Below are positions 8,501-17,104 of a stretch of DNA of 52,156 bases, piece after piece. The notes below the pieces were generated by a model. It searched no databases, had not been told where the DNA came from, and saw nothing but the letters and a program-made list of their open reading frames with translations. Origin of the DNA: Bradyrhizobiaceae bacterium (GTDB taxonomy: Bacteria > Pseudomonadota > Alphaproteobacteria > Rhizobiales > Aestuariivirgaceae); assembly GCA_947475225.1 (NCBI GenBank), contig CANJMQ010000022.1, positions 1-52,156 on the forward strand, given 5' to 3'. A program made the translations under genes and the position numbers. Numbering within the stretch: the first letter of the stretch is position 1; each line of letters starts with the position of its first letter.

Positions 8501-9192
8501 GCGCCTCCATCCTGGTCGTCGAGGACGAGGAGCCGATCCAGATCCTCCTCAGCTACAATCTGGAATCCGAGGGCTATCGGGTGCGCCACACCGCGGAAGG
8601 CGAGGAGGTGCTGCAGCTTGTCACCAATGAGCGCCCCGACCTCATCGTGCTCGACTGGATGCTGCCGGGAATTTCAGGGATCGAAGTCTGTCGCCTGTTG
8701 CGCGCCAAGCCCGAGACGCGCGACATTCCCATCATCATGCTCACCGCGAGGAGCGAAGAGGCCGAGCGGGTGAGGGGCCTTGCCACGGGCGCCGACGATT
8801 ACATGGTCAAGCCCTTCTCGGTGCCGGAATTGCTCGCCCGCATTCGCACCATCCTGCGCCGGGTGAACCCCGATGCGGTGGCCGACCAGCTCAAGGCTGG
8901 CGATCTTTCGCTCGACCGCAAGACCAGGCGGGTGACGCGCGGCACGCGTGACATCAATCTCTCTCCCACCGAGTTCAAGCTGCTTGAACACCTGATGCGC
9001 AACCCTGGCCGCGTCTATTCCCGTGCCCAGTTGCTCGACACGGTCTGGGGACATGACGTCTATGTCGACGAGCGCACGGTGGACGTGCATGTCGGTCGGC
9101 TCAGGAAGTCGCTGAGCCGGGGCCGCGAGGTGGACCCGATCCGCACGGTGCGCGGCATGGGGTACTCATTCGACGAGCGCTTTGGGCGGTAG
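8497..9192 (+). CDS. phoB: Phosphate regulon response regulator PhoB
   Basis: OmpR-type response regulator of 231 residues. Receiver domain: acidic pocket at Glu9-Glu12, phospho-acceptor Asp53 (VLDWMLPG), Thr83 and Lys105 (MVKPF). The C-terminal winged helix runs from about 130 to 228 (LSPTEFKLLEHL, then TVDVHVGRLRKSL recognition helix). Phosphorylated PhoB should bind the Pho box before pstS and the candidate box at 44059-44076. Last gene of the cluster, coupled to phoU by ATGA, followed by a strong terminator. Confidence 0.97.
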   Translation: MSASILVVEDEEPIQILLSYNLESEGYRVRHTAEGEEVLQLVTNERPDLIVLDWMLPGISGIEVCRLLRAKPETRDIPIIMLTARSEEAERVRGLATGADDYMVKPFSVPELLARIRTILRRVNPDAVADQLKAGDLSLDRKTRRVTRGTRDINLSPTEFKLLEHLMRNPGRVYSRAQLLDTVWGHDVYVDERTVDVHVGRLRKSLSRGREVDPIRTVRGMGYSFDERFGR

Positions 9193-9213
9193 GGCTCTGC
9201 CCGTAGTGGAAAC

Positions 9214-9241
9214 AAAAAGGCCCTCTCGCGAGGGCCTCTTT
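9214..9241. terminator. Bidirectional terminator between phoB and gcrA
   Basis: AGGCCCTC (9218-9225), loop TCGC, GAGGGCCT (9230-9237): a perfect 8-base stem. AAAAA runs on the left and a T-rich tail on the right, so it can end phoB from the left and gcrA from the right. Confidence 0.85.
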
Positions 9242-9245
9242 CATC

Positions 9246-9782
9246 TTATCCGAAGTTCACCTTGCGGTTTCGGCGGTCCTGCATCGGCTGGTAGGCCAGC
9301 CTTGCGTGGTATTCGCAGTAGGGAGAGCCTTCGCGGGGGCCGTGGCCGCAGAAGCAGAATTCTTCCGAACCCGGGTCGCCGATCGGCCATTTGCAGGTCT
9401 TGTCGGAGAGGTGGAGGATGGTCACCCGGCCGTCCTTCGGCAGGTCGACGAGGCGCAGAGGCTGCGGCTCGGGAATGGCTGCCGGGCGGATGTGGGTTTC
9501 GGCCCGCATCATCGGCTTCAGCGCCGAGGAGCCTGCCGTGGGCATGCTCGGCATTGATCCGCCGGCGCGCGGCGCCAGGCTCGGTTCGCGCTGCTTCCTC
9601 GGCTGGCGCGGCTGCGCCACGCGCTGCTGCTGCACGCGCCCCGAGAGGTTGAGGCGGTGAACCTTGCCGATCACGGCATTGCGGGTCACGCCATTGCCAA
9701 GCCGGCCGGCGATCTGGCTGGCGCTCAGACCTTCCGTCCAGAGCTTCTTCAGAAGCTCCACGCGCTCATCTGTCCAGGACAA
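9246..9782 (-). CDS. gcrA: GcrA cell cycle regulator, TTG start
   Basis: GcrA partners with sigma70 RNA polymerase and activates promoters methylated at GANTC by CcrM. The family begins with M-S-W-T-D-E-R-V; here that position is a TTG at 9782-9780, with a very strong GGAGGGG ribosome site 5 bases upstream. An ATG 57 bases upstream would add 19 residues not seen in the family, so the TTG is preferred. The product has 178 residues: N-terminal helix-turn-helix (about 1-45, ending NAVIGKVHRLNLSGR), a low-complexity basic middle, and a conserved C-terminal part with two Cys pairs (CKWPIGDP, FCFCGH). Confidence 0.92.
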   Translation of the reverse strand: MSWTDERVELLKKLWTEGLSASQIAGRLGNGVTRNAVIGKVHRLNLSGRVQQQRVAQPRQPRKQREPSLAPRAGGSMPSMPTAGSSALKPMMRAETHIRPAAIPEPQPLRLVDLPKDGRVTILHLSDKTCKWPIGDPGSEEFCFCGHGPREGSPYCEYHARLAYQPMQDRRNRKVNFG

Positions 9783-9998
9783 TTTCGCCCCTCCAAGATT
9801 GACTTCATGCTGTGCAGTCAAACGGAATCCCCCACACATCGCCGGACCTGCTTCGTCCTAGCGTGTTCAATCACCAAACTGACCGTTAGCCGCTACATCT
9901 CGTAGCTGATGGTCGTGACCCTACAATACGCGGTGACTCACTCGCAACCTTCCGCACCAGAATCGGAACCGTTTTCCCCAGCTTCCGTGCCCAGCACT

Positions 9999-10017
9999 AT
10001 GGTTAACCAAACCTTAT
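9999..10017. promoter_or_regulatory. CtrA-like binding site
   Basis: TTAA (10003-10006), seven bases, TTAT (10014-10017) matches the CtrA pattern TTAA-N7-TTAA at 7 of 8 positions. Overlapping it, ATGGTTAA (9999-10006) is the reverse complement of the CtrA half-site TTAACCAT. It lies about 220 bases upstream of the gcrA start; in Caulobacter gcrA is repressed by CtrA. Confidence 0.45.
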
Positions 10018-10067
10018 CAGGCACGGGAATCGGCTGTCCCTGCGCTGTTTTGACTCAGTGTGGACAA

Positions 10068-10120
10068 CCGTGAATCACGCCTTGTCTTCCGTGAATCATT
10101 CAGGGCCAGCGCGTGATTGA
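10068..10120 (+). repeat. CCGTGAATCA repeats, about 21-base period
   Basis: Exact copies of CCGTGAATCA lie at 10068-10077 and 10089-10098, 21 bases (two helical turns) apart. A third, weaker copy, GCGTGATTGA, is at 10111-10120, 22 bases further. The spacing on one DNA face suggests cooperative regulator sites about 90-140 bases before argD. The regulator is unknown. Confidence 0.5.
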
Positions 10121-10157
10121 CCCCGCGCGCCCTTGGAATTATAAGGTTTTTGCTGAG

Positions 10158-10188
10158 AGGCGCCCACCCAACACGGCGGGCGCCTTTT
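10158..10188 (+). terminator. Terminator-like hairpin in the argD leader
   Basis: AGGCGCCC (10158-10165) pairs with GGGCGCCT (10178-10185), followed directly by TTTT. It ends 24 bases before the argD start and points the same way, so it is either an attenuator of the arginine genes or the end of an upstream small transcript. Confidence 0.65.
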
Positions 10189-10211
10189 GATTTCGACAAC
10201 AGGGTTCCACC

Positions 10212-11390
10212 ATGATCACGCCCGTTCTGCCCACTTATGCCCGCGCCAAGGTTGCTTTCGACAGGGGCGAGGGCGTGCGCGTGTTTACCGCGGACGGAGA
10301 GGCCTTTCTCGATTTCGGTGCCGGCGTGGCAGTGACGAGCTGTGGCCACTCGCACCCACATCTGGTGGAAGCGCTCACCGAACAGGCCAGGAAGATCTGG
10401 CACACCTCGAATCTCTACCAGATGCCGGGGCAGGAAAAGCTTGCCCAGCGCCTGATCGACAACAGCTTTGCCGACACGGTATTCTTCACCAACTCGGGTG
10501 CTGAAGCCCTCGAGTGTTCGATCAAGATGGCGCGCAAGTATCACGCTGCCAGCGGCCATCCGGAGAAATTCCGCCTCATCACCTTCGAGGGCGCCTTCCA
10601 TGGCCGCACACTCGCCACCATTGCGGCCGGCGGGCAGGCGAAATATCTCGAAGGCTTCGGCCCCAAGGTCGAGGGCTTCGACCAGGTGCCCTTCGGCGAC
10701 CACGAGGCCCTGAAGGCGGCCATCGGCCCGGAGACGGCGGGCATATTGATCGAGCCCGTTCAGGGCGAGGGCGGCATCCGCCCGGTGCCGCCGCAATGCC
10801 TGAAGGGCCTGCGCGAACTCTGCGACCAGCATGGCATCCTGCTGATCTATGACGAGGTCCAGTGCGGCATCGGCCGCACCGGCAAGCTCTTCGCCTATGA
10901 ATGGTCGGGGGCCGCGCCCGACATCATGGCGATTGCCAAGGGCATCGGCGGCGGCTTTCCCATCGGCGCCTGCCTTGCCACCGAAACGGCGGCGGCGGGC
11001 ATGACGGCGGGCACGCACGGCTCCACCTTTGGCGGCAATCCGCTTGGCACCGCCGTGGCCAATGCCGTGCTCGATGTCGTTCTGGCGCCCGACTTCATGG
11101 AGAACGTGCAGCAGCGTGCCCTGACGCTGAAGCAGAAGCTTGCCGCTCTGAAGGACAATCATCCCGCGATCATCGAGGATATTCGCGGCGCCGGGTTGAT
11201 GATGGGCATCAAATGCAAGGTGCCCAACACCGCGCTTCAGGCGGCCGCCTTCGACCAGCATCTCCTCACCATCGGGGCGGGCGACAATGTGGTGCGTCTG
11301 CTGCCGCCGCTCATCGTCACCGATGCCGACATCACCGAAGCCGTGGACAAGCTCGACCGCGCCTGCAGGGCGCTCGAAGCCAAGCCCTGA
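10212..11390 (+). CDS. argD: Acetylornithine aminotransferase
   Basis: PLP enzyme of 392 residues that transaminates N-acetylglutamate semialdehyde with glutamate in arginine synthesis; many ArgD proteins also act in lysine synthesis. Class III aminotransferase features: NSGAEALE (94-101) around the cofactor phosphate, [12 protein letters not shown] (213-224) with Asp214 holding the pyridine nitrogen, and Lys243 (AIAKGIGGG) forming the Schiff base. The start has AGGG at good spacing. argF follows after 28 bases, so the two are probably one transcript, possibly controlled by the leader hairpin. Confidence 0.95.
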   Translation: MITPVLPTYARAKVAFDRGEGVRVFTADGEAFLDFGAGVAVTSCGHSHPHLVEALTEQARKIWHTSNLYQMPGQEKLAQRLIDNSFADTVFFTNSGAEALECSIKMARKYHAASGHPEKFRLITFEGAFHGRTLATIAAGGQAKYLEGFGPKVEGFDQVPFGDHEALKAAIGPETAGILIEPVQGEGGIRPVPPQCLKGLRELCDQHGILLIYDEVQCGIGRTGKLFAYEWSGAAPDIMAIAKGIGGGFPIGACLATETAAAGMTAGTHGSTFGGNPLGTAVANAVLDVVLAPDFMENVQQRALTLKQKLAALKDNHPAIIEDIRGAGLMMGIKCKVPNTALQAAAFDQHLLTIGAGDNVVRLLPPLIVTDADITEAVDKLDRACRALEAKP

Positions 11391-11418
11391 CATTTTTCAT
11401 TTCTTCATGACGGTTCCC

Positions 11419-12348
11419 ATGAGTTCTCCGAAGCACTTCCTCGATATCTCCGATTTCGACGCCCCAACGCTGACGTCCATCATCGCCACGGCGCGCGCCA
11501 TGAAGGATGCGCGCAAGGGCTGGCCCAAGGGCCTGCGCGAGAAGGACGAGCCGCTGAAGGGCCGCATGCTGGCGCTGATCTTCGAGCGGCCCTCGACGCG
11601 CACCCGCGTGTCCTTCGAGGTCGGCATGCGCCAGCTTGGCGGCGAGACTCTGGTGCTGTCCTCCAACGACATGCAGCTGGGCCGCGGCGAGACCATTGCT
11701 GACACCGCACGCGTGCTGTCACGCTATGTCGATGCGATCATGATCCGCGCGGCGCGGCACTCGAACCTTACGGAACTCGCCGCATCGGCCACCATTCCGG
11801 TCATCAACGGGCTCACCAACCTCACCCACCCGTGCCAGGTGATGGCCGACGTGATGACGCTCGAGGAACACGTGGCGCCGCTGAAGAACTTGACCGTGAG
11901 CTGGGTGGGCGACGGCAACAATGTCGCCGCATCGTGGATCCAGGCGGTGGGCCGCATGGGCGGACGCCTGAAGATCGGCGCGCCGAAGGAGCTTGCGCCC
12001 GCAGCTGAGGTGATGGCCTGGGCCAGGGCCCAGGGTGCCGATGTGTCCGTGACCTCCTCGCCCGAGGCGGCGGTGGAGGGTGCCGACTGCGTCATCACCG
12101 ATGCCTGGGTGTCGATGCATGACACCGACGGCGAGACCCGCCACAACCTGCTCAAGCCCTATCAGGTGAACGGCGCGCTGATGAAGCGGGCGAAGCCCGA
12201 TGCCAAGTTCATGCACTGCCTGCCCGCCCACCGCGGCGAGGAGGTGACGGACGAGGTGATGGACTCCGTGAACTCGCTCGTCTTCGACGAGGCCGAGAAC
12301 CGGCTGCACGTGCAGAAGTCGATCCTGCTGCACTGCCTGGGGGCGTGA
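11419..12348 (+). CDS. argF: Ornithine carbamoyltransferase
   Basis: Makes citrulline from ornithine and carbamoyl phosphate. From the ATG at 11419 the protein has 309 residues, beginning [11 protein letters not shown] as in related ArgF; an ATG 12 bases earlier (11407) is equally open and neither has a clear ribosome site. Motifs: STRTR (59-63) for carbamoyl phosphate, HPCQ (137-140), and HCLP (266-269) for ornithine. Its stop overlaps the hslO start as TGATG, an argD-argF-hslO arrangement that recurs in alphaproteobacteria. Confidence 0.95.
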   Translation: MSSPKHFLDISDFDAPTLTSIIATARAMKDARKGWPKGLREKDEPLKGRMLALIFERPSTRTRVSFEVGMRQLGGETLVLSSNDMQLGRGETIADTARVLSRYVDAIMIRAARHSNLTELAASATIPVINGLTNLTHPCQVMADVMTLEEHVAPLKNLTVSWVGDGNNVAASWIQAVGRMGGRLKIGAPKELAPAAEVMAWARAQGADVSVTSSPEAAVEGADCVITDAWVSMHDTDGETRHNLLKPYQVNGALMKRAKPDAKFMHCLPAHRGEEVTDEVMDSVNSLVFDEAENRLHVQKSILLHCLGA

Positions 12349-13298
12349 TGGCGGACGCGATGAACCTTCCGGCAGACGACATCATCCTGCCCTTCGAGAT
12401 CAAGCCGCTCGGCGTGCGCGGTCGCTTGGTCAGGCTCGGTCCGGCGGTGGATGACATCCTGCATCGCCACGCCTATCCAGCCCCCGTCTCGGCACTGCTG
12501 GGCGAGGCGGTGGCGCTCGCCGCCATGCTCGGCGCCATGCTGAAGTTCGACGGCAAGTTCATCCTGCAGACCAAGACCGACGGCCCGGTGGACATGATCG
12601 TCGCCGACTATGTCTCCCCCGGCAAGGTGAGGGGCTATGCCCGCTTCGACGTCGCGCGCGTGGCGGCGCTGAAGACCCCCACCCAGGCCGACCTGCTCGG
12701 CACCGGCTACCTCGCCATGACGGTGGACCAGGGCCCGGACATGGAGCGCTACCAGGGCATCGTGCCGCTCGACGGGGCTGACCTGACCGCGGCCGCCCAC
12801 AGCTATTTCGAGAAATCCGAGCAGATTCCCACCCGCATCCGCATGGCGGCGGGTCCACTGCTGCAGCGTGGAGCCAAGGCCGAAGCCTGGCGGACCGGCG
12901 CCATCATGGTGCAGCACCTGCCTCGCGAGGGCGGTGCCAGCCCGTTGCCCAGCCATTCGGGTGATGCACCGGAAGGCGTCGATGTTGCACCGCAAGAAAA
13001 TGATGACTGGGTAAAGGCGCGGCTGCTCCTTGACACGGTGGAGGCGCATGAACTGCTGGATCCGCAGCTCTCCGCCGAGCAGCTTCTCTATCGTCTCTAT
13101 CATGAGGACGGCGTCACGGCCTATCCGGCGACCCATCTGGAGCGCTATTGCAGCTGTTCACAGGACAGCATCACCCGCATGCTGGCGCGGTTTCCGGCCG
13201 ACGACCGCGCCGACATGGTGACCGACGGCGAGATCGGGGTCACCTGCGAGTTCTGCTCGACGAGCTACAAGGTGAAGCCCGGCGACCTCGCCCCTTGA
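12348..13298 (+). CDS. hslO: Hsp33 redox-regulated chaperone
   Basis: Cytoplasmic holdase of 316 residues, switched on by oxidation plus unfolding. The four zinc-binding cysteines are intact: C268-S-C270 and C300-EF-C303 near the C-terminus; the N-terminal dimer domain covers about residues 10-200. A GTG three bases earlier is also in frame; the ATG at 12348, overlapping the argF stop by one base, is preferred. The placement after argF gives translational coupling. The linker around 195-220 is longer and more polar than in E. coli Hsp33. Confidence 0.95.
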   Translation: MADAMNLPADDIILPFEIKPLGVRGRLVRLGPAVDDILHRHAYPAPVSALLGEAVALAAMLGAMLKFDGKFILQTKTDGPVDMIVADYVSPGKVRGYARFDVARVAALKTPTQADLLGTGYLAMTVDQGPDMERYQGIVPLDGADLTAAAHSYFEKSEQIPTRIRMAAGPLLQRGAKAEAWRTGAIMVQHLPREGGASPLPSHSGDAPEGVDVAPQENDDWVKARLLLDTVEAHELLDPQLSAEQLLYRLYHEDGVTAYPATHLERYCSCSQDSITRMLARFPADDRADMVTDGEIGVTCEFCSTSYKVKPGDLAP

Positions 13299-13403
13299 GT
13301 GACCGGGATGTGTCGCAATTTGCCCCAAACCTATCCTAATCGTTAGTAGTATTCACCAGCACCCTGTGCAACTTTCGTTGACGGACGTAAATCCCCGTGA
13401 CAG

Positions 13404-13431
13404 GTTCCCGGGGAACAGGGGCTAAAGCCCC
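13404..13431. repeat. Two small hairpins in the hslO to binding-protein gap
   Basis: GTTCCC-G-GGGAAC (13404-13416) and GGGGC-TAAA-GCCCC (13418-13431) lie back to back. No T tract follows on the plus strand; on the minus strand the second is preceded, not followed, by Ts. May help end hslO or form part of the next gene's leader. The rest of the 263-base gap shows no gene; a TTGACG at 13378 lacks a good -10 partner. Confidence 0.4.
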
Positions 13432-13561
13432 AAGCAAAAAGAAGAATGGACGTGGGAGAGGCGGCGGAAAGCCAGTGCGAGGAGCACCCGATTGTGCGGC
13501 CGGCGGCAATCCGAAATCAAACCCAGCCCTATGATTGATGGTCACTTAAGGAGAGAGACGC

Positions 13562-15157
13562 ATGTCGGAATTCCAAATGAAACTGAAGGCAGCCGAGAAG
13601 GCCGTTGGCCTTGGCAAGCTGTCGCGCCGCGACTTCATCCAGTTCGTGATGGCCTCCGGCGTCACGCTGGCTGCCGCGCAGGCCATGTTCAGCCGCGCTG
13701 CGCGCGCCGAGCCCAAGAAGGGCGGCACCTTCAAGGCTGCCATTGGCCACGGCCAGACCACTGACTCGCTCGATCCGGCCACCTGGTCGAACGGCTTCAC
13801 CTTCGCCTGGGGCAAGTCGGTCATGGGCGCTCCGCTGGTGCAGATCAACCAGAAGAACGAAGTCGTCCCGCATGTCGCCGAGAGCCTCGAGCCGACGGAC
13901 GGCGCCAAGAAGTGGGTCGTGAAGCTCAGGAAGGGCATCACCTTCCACAATGGCAAGCCGCTGACCGCTGACGACGTGGTCGCCACCATCAACTATCACA
14001 TCGGTCCCGACTCCAAGTCGCCGGCCAAGGGCGTTCTCTCGAACCTCACCGCGGTCAAGGCCGACGGCCCCGACACGGTGATCTTCGAGCTGTCGGGCGG
14101 CAACGCCGACTTCCCCTACCTGCTGTCTGATTACCACCTTGCCATGTACCCCTCCGAGGGCGGCAAGATCCAGTGGGACAAGGGCATCGGTGCTGGTCCC
14201 TACATCCTCAAGTCCTTCGAGCCGGGCGTCAAGATGACGGCCGAGCGCAACCCGAACTACTTCGGCGACACCAACTTCGACGCCATCGAACTGCTGTCGA
14301 TCATCGACGTGGCAGCCCGCACCAATGCCTATCTCTCGGGCGAAGTGCACTTCATCGACCGCGCCGACCTCAAGACCATCGACATGCTGAAGAACGCGCC
14401 GGACACCTCGCTGTACAACGTGTCAGGCACCGCGCTCTATTCCGCGCCGATGCTGGTCGACCAGGCTCCCTTCGACAAGCTCGAAGTGCGCCAGGCCCTC
14501 AAGTGGGCGATCAACCGCCAGGAACTGGTGGACAAGATCCTCTACGGCTACGGTTCCGCCGGCAACGACAACATGCTGGCTCCCTCGCTCAAGTATGCGA
14601 TCCAGCCCGAGCCGGTCTACAGCTATGACCCGGAGAAGGCCAAGGCGCTTCTCAAGAAGGCCGGCATGGAAAACCTCAAGGTCGATCTCTCGGCCTCGGA
14701 CGCGGCCTTCCCGGGCGGCGTCGATGCAGCACTGCTGATGGCCGAGCAGGCCAAGGCGGCCGGTATCGAGATCAACGTCGTACGCGAGCCGAATGACAGC
14801 TACTGGGACAACGTGTGGCTCAAGAAGCCCTGGAGCCTCTGCTACTGGGGCGGCCGTCCGACCGCGGATTCGTTCCTGTCGATCTCCATGGCTGCAGATG
14901 CCGCGTGGAACGACACGCACTGGAAGAACCCGCGCTTCAACGAGCTGCTCGTCGCGGCCCGCGCCGAGACGGACGAAGCCAAGCGCCAGGCCATGTATGC
15001 CGAGTGCCAGCAGCTGATGCACGACGATGGCGGCCAGACCGTGCTGCTGTTCAACAACTACGTCGGCGCGCTGAACAACGCCGTCGGCCATGGCGATTTC
15101 AACACCGACTTCGACCATGACGGCGGTTACATGTATGAGCGCTGGTGGCTGGCGTAA
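13562..15157 (+). CDS. ABC transporter substrate-binding protein, peptide family 5, Tat signal (copy 1)
   Basis: Periplasmic binding protein of 531 residues for a peptide or peptide-like solute. The N-terminus has a twin-arginine signal: SRRDFIQF (about 21-28), a hydrophobic stretch and cleavage near ARA-E at about 44, so it is exported folded. The SBP_bac_5 hallmark lies around KLRKGITFHNGKPLTADDV (about 122-140). GGAGAGAGACGC precedes the ATG. It is a close paralogue of the next gene and sits before a terminator-like hairpin, so it may be expressed more than the permeases. Ligand not predictable; Tat export hints at a cofactor-like or unusual ligand but does not prove it. Confidence 0.93.
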   Translation: MSEFQMKLKAAEKAVGLGKLSRRDFIQFVMASGVTLAAAQAMFSRAARAEPKKGGTFKAAIGHGQTTDSLDPATWSNGFTFAWGKSVMGAPLVQINQKNEVVPHVAESLEPTDGAKKWVVKLRKGITFHNGKPLTADDVVATINYHIGPDSKSPAKGVLSNLTAVKADGPDTVIFELSGGNADFPYLLSDYHLAMYPSEGGKIQWDKGIGAGPYILKSFEPGVKMTAERNPNYFGDTNFDAIELLSIIDVAARTNAYLSGEVHFIDRADLKTIDMLKNAPDTSLYNVSGTALYSAPMLVDQAPFDKLEVRQALKWAINRQELVDKILYGYGSAGNDNMLAPSLKYAIQPEPVYSYDPEKAKALLKKAGMENLKVDLSASDAAFPGGVDAALLMAEQAKAAGIEINVVREPNDSYWDNVWLKKPWSLCYWGGRPTADSFLSISMAADAAWNDTHWKNPRFNELLVAARAETDEAKRQAMYAECQQLMHDDGGQTVLLFNNYVGALNNAVGHGDFNTDFDHDGGYMYERWWLA

Positions 15158-15188
15158 GTAACGCCTGACACGACAATTTAATGAAGCT

Positions 15189-15220
15189 GGACCCCGTCAA
15201 GCGATTGACGGGGTCCTTTT
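15189..15220 (+). terminator. Strong terminator between the two binding-protein genes
   Basis: GGACCCCGTCAA (15189-15200), loop GCGA, TTGACGGGGTCC (15205-15216), then TTTT. A perfect 12-base stem with a four-base loop. It should end most transcripts of the first binding protein, so the second may need its own promoter in the 140 bases that follow. Confidence 0.88.
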
Positions 15221-15360
15221 GTCATGTGAACCTTCGCGATGGACGGCAGCAAGTCTCGCAGACGGCCCGGTAAAGCCGGGTATCCCCAGAACGGGACAGC
15301 GGAAAAAGCCTGCCGGCCGGGGAAACAGAATGGCCGAAACGGCCCCAGGGAGAGACCACG

Positions 15361-16968
15361 ATGAATGATACGCAACACAAGCTGAATGCAGCACTGGGCC
15401 AGGCCCTGAAGGGCCGCATCACGCGGCGTGAATTCACCCAGCTGGCGCTGGCCTCCGGCGTCACCCTGGCCGCGGCGAACAGCATGTTCACCAAGGCCTG
15501 GGCGGACGAGCCCAAGAAGGGCGGCAACTTCAAGGTCGGCGTCGGCCATGGCGCCACCACCGACTCGATGGACCCGGGCCTCTACCCGGACCAGTTCACC
15601 GGCACCGCGCTGTGGGGCACGCTGGCCAACAGCCTCACCGAGATCGACGCCGACGGCAACGTGATGGGTGACATCGCCGAGAGCTTTGAGTCCTCCGACG
15701 GCGCCAAGAAGTGGGTGTTCAAGGTCAGGAACGGCGTCACCTTCCACAATGGCAAGACGGTAACGGCGGATGACGTCATCGCCTCGCTGCAGCATCACCT
15801 GGGCGAGAACTCCAAGTCGGCGGCGAAGTCGCTGTTGAAGGAAGTTGCCGTGATGAAGGCCGACGGGCCGAACACCGTGGTCTTCGAGCTGACCGGCGGC
15901 AATGCCGACTTCCCCTACACCGTCTCTGATTACCACATGCCGATCATGCCGAAGAACCCCGACGGCACGGTGGACTGGCAGTCCGGCATCCGCACGGGCG
16001 CCTACAAGCTCGACAAGTTCGATCCCGGCGTGCAGGCCTCCTTCACCAAGAACGAAAACTACTACAAGCCCGGCAAGGGCTGGTTCGACACGGTGCAGTT
16101 CCTGTCGATCAAGGACTCGGCGGCCCGCACCAATGCGCTGCTCTCCGGCGAGATCCATTACATGGACCGCTGTGACCTCAAGACCCTTGACCAGCTGAAG
16201 GCCAACCCGGACCTCACCGTGTCGGAGATCACCGGCTACGGTCACTACATCTATGTGATGAACGTGACGCAGAAGCCCTTCGACGACGTCAACGTCCGCA
16301 TGGCCATCAAGTATTCGATGCCGCGCGACGCGATCCTCGAGTCGGTGTTCCTCGGCCACGGCACGGTGGGCAACGACAACCCGATCGCGCCCACGGTGAA
16401 ATTCGCCATCGATCCGATGCCCAAGCATACCTACGATCCGGCCAAGTCCAAGGAGTACCTCAAGAAGGCCGGCCTCGACAGCCTCGCTTTCGACCTCTCG
16501 GTGGCTGATGCAGCTTTCGCGGGCGCCGTCGACGCCGCGCTGCTGTGGAAGGAGAAGGCCAAGGACTGTGGCATCGACATCAACGTCATCAAGGAACCGG
16601 AGGATGGCTACTGGGACAATGTCTGGCTGAAGAAGCCCTTCGTTGCGTCCTACTGGAGTGGCCGTCCCACCGTCGACTGGATGATGACCACCGCCTATGC
16701 GGCTGATGCCGCCTGGAACGACACCTTCTGGAAGAACGCAAAGTTCAACGAGTTGCTTATCGCCGCACGTTCCGAGACGGACGAGGCAAAGCGCGCCGCG
16801 ATGTATGCCGAGATGCAGCAGATCCTGCATGACGATGGCGGACTCGTGAACATGCTGTTCAACTCCTATGTCGAGGCGCATGCGAAGAACCTCGGTCACG
16901 GCAAGGTGGCCGCCAACTGGCAGCTTGACGGCATGCGCGTTGCCGAGCGCTGGTGGTTCACCTCGTAA
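15361..16968 (+). CDS. ABC transporter substrate-binding protein, peptide family 5, Tat signal (copy 2)
   Basis: Second family 5 binding protein, 535 residues, clearly duplicated from copy 1: both share the Tat motif context (here TRREFTQL, about 21-28, with ASGVTLAAA after it), PKKGG after cleavage, DGAKKWV, TFHNGK, GGNADFPY, SDYH, YWDNVWLKKP and the C-terminal ERWW. It differs most in the ligand-facing middle, so the copies probably bind different but related solutes. The ATG follows AGGGAGAGACC. Another hairpin (16997-17035) separates it from the permease genes. Confidence 0.93.
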   Translation: MNDTQHKLNAALGQALKGRITRREFTQLALASGVTLAAANSMFTKAWADEPKKGGNFKVGVGHGATTDSMDPGLYPDQFTGTALWGTLANSLTEIDADGNVMGDIAESFESSDGAKKWVFKVRNGVTFHNGKTVTADDVIASLQHHLGENSKSAAKSLLKEVAVMKADGPNTVVFELTGGNADFPYTVSDYHMPIMPKNPDGTVDWQSGIRTGAYKLDKFDPGVQASFTKNENYYKPGKGWFDTVQFLSIKDSAARTNALLSGEIHYMDRCDLKTLDQLKANPDLTVSEITGYGHYIYVMNVTQKPFDDVNVRMAIKYSMPRDAILESVFLGHGTVGNDNPIAPTVKFAIDPMPKHTYDPAKSKEYLKKAGLDSLAFDLSVADAAFAGAVDAALLWKEKAKDCGIDINVIKEPEDGYWDNVWLKKPFVASYWSGRPTVDWMMTTAYAADAAWNDTFWKNAKFNELLIAARSETDEAKRAAMYAEMQQILHDDGGLVNMLFNSYVEAHAKNLGHGKVAANWQLDGMRVAERWWFTS

Positions 16969-16996
16969 TTGACGGAAACGGCCAATCAGAGGTCGG

Positions 16997-17035
16997 GGGC
17001 CGGGCTGCGAATACGCAGACCGGCCCTATCATTTT
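16997..17035 (+). terminator. Hairpin between second binding protein and permeases
   Basis: GGGCCGG (16997-17003) pairs with CCGGCCC (17020-17026); after one mismatch CTGCG (17005-17009) pairs with CGCAG (17014-17018) around an AATA loop. A modest T-run (ATTTT) follows. Probably a partial terminator that keeps membrane and ATPase genes below the binding protein. Confidence 0.65.
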
Positions 17036-17104
17036 GCTGTAGTGGCCTAAGTGGTTCTGCTAGTATCGAATGAACGGGCCCGGGAAGAGGCTCAGGGGAG
17101 ATGC

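Larger units (their letters stand above)
9783..10211. promoter_or_regulatory. Structured 429-base intergenic region between gcrA and argD
   Basis: No convincing gene. It should hold the gcrA promoter (minus) and argD leader (plus). At least seven GANTC methylation sites occur here (for example GAATC near 9822, 9961, 10028, 10072 and 10093; GACTC near 9934 and 10052), denser than chance. It also holds a CtrA-like box, a repeated CCGTGAATCA element and a terminator-like hairpin just before argD, listed separately. The arms AATCACGC (10073-10080) and GCGTGATT (10111-10118) could also fold in RNA. A small RNA ending at the hairpin is possible but not shown. Confidence 0.55.

Noticed and set aside
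15178..16899. 573-codon minus-strand frame
   Set aside because: Antisense shadow of the second binding-protein gene; no ribosome site and no recognisable domain.
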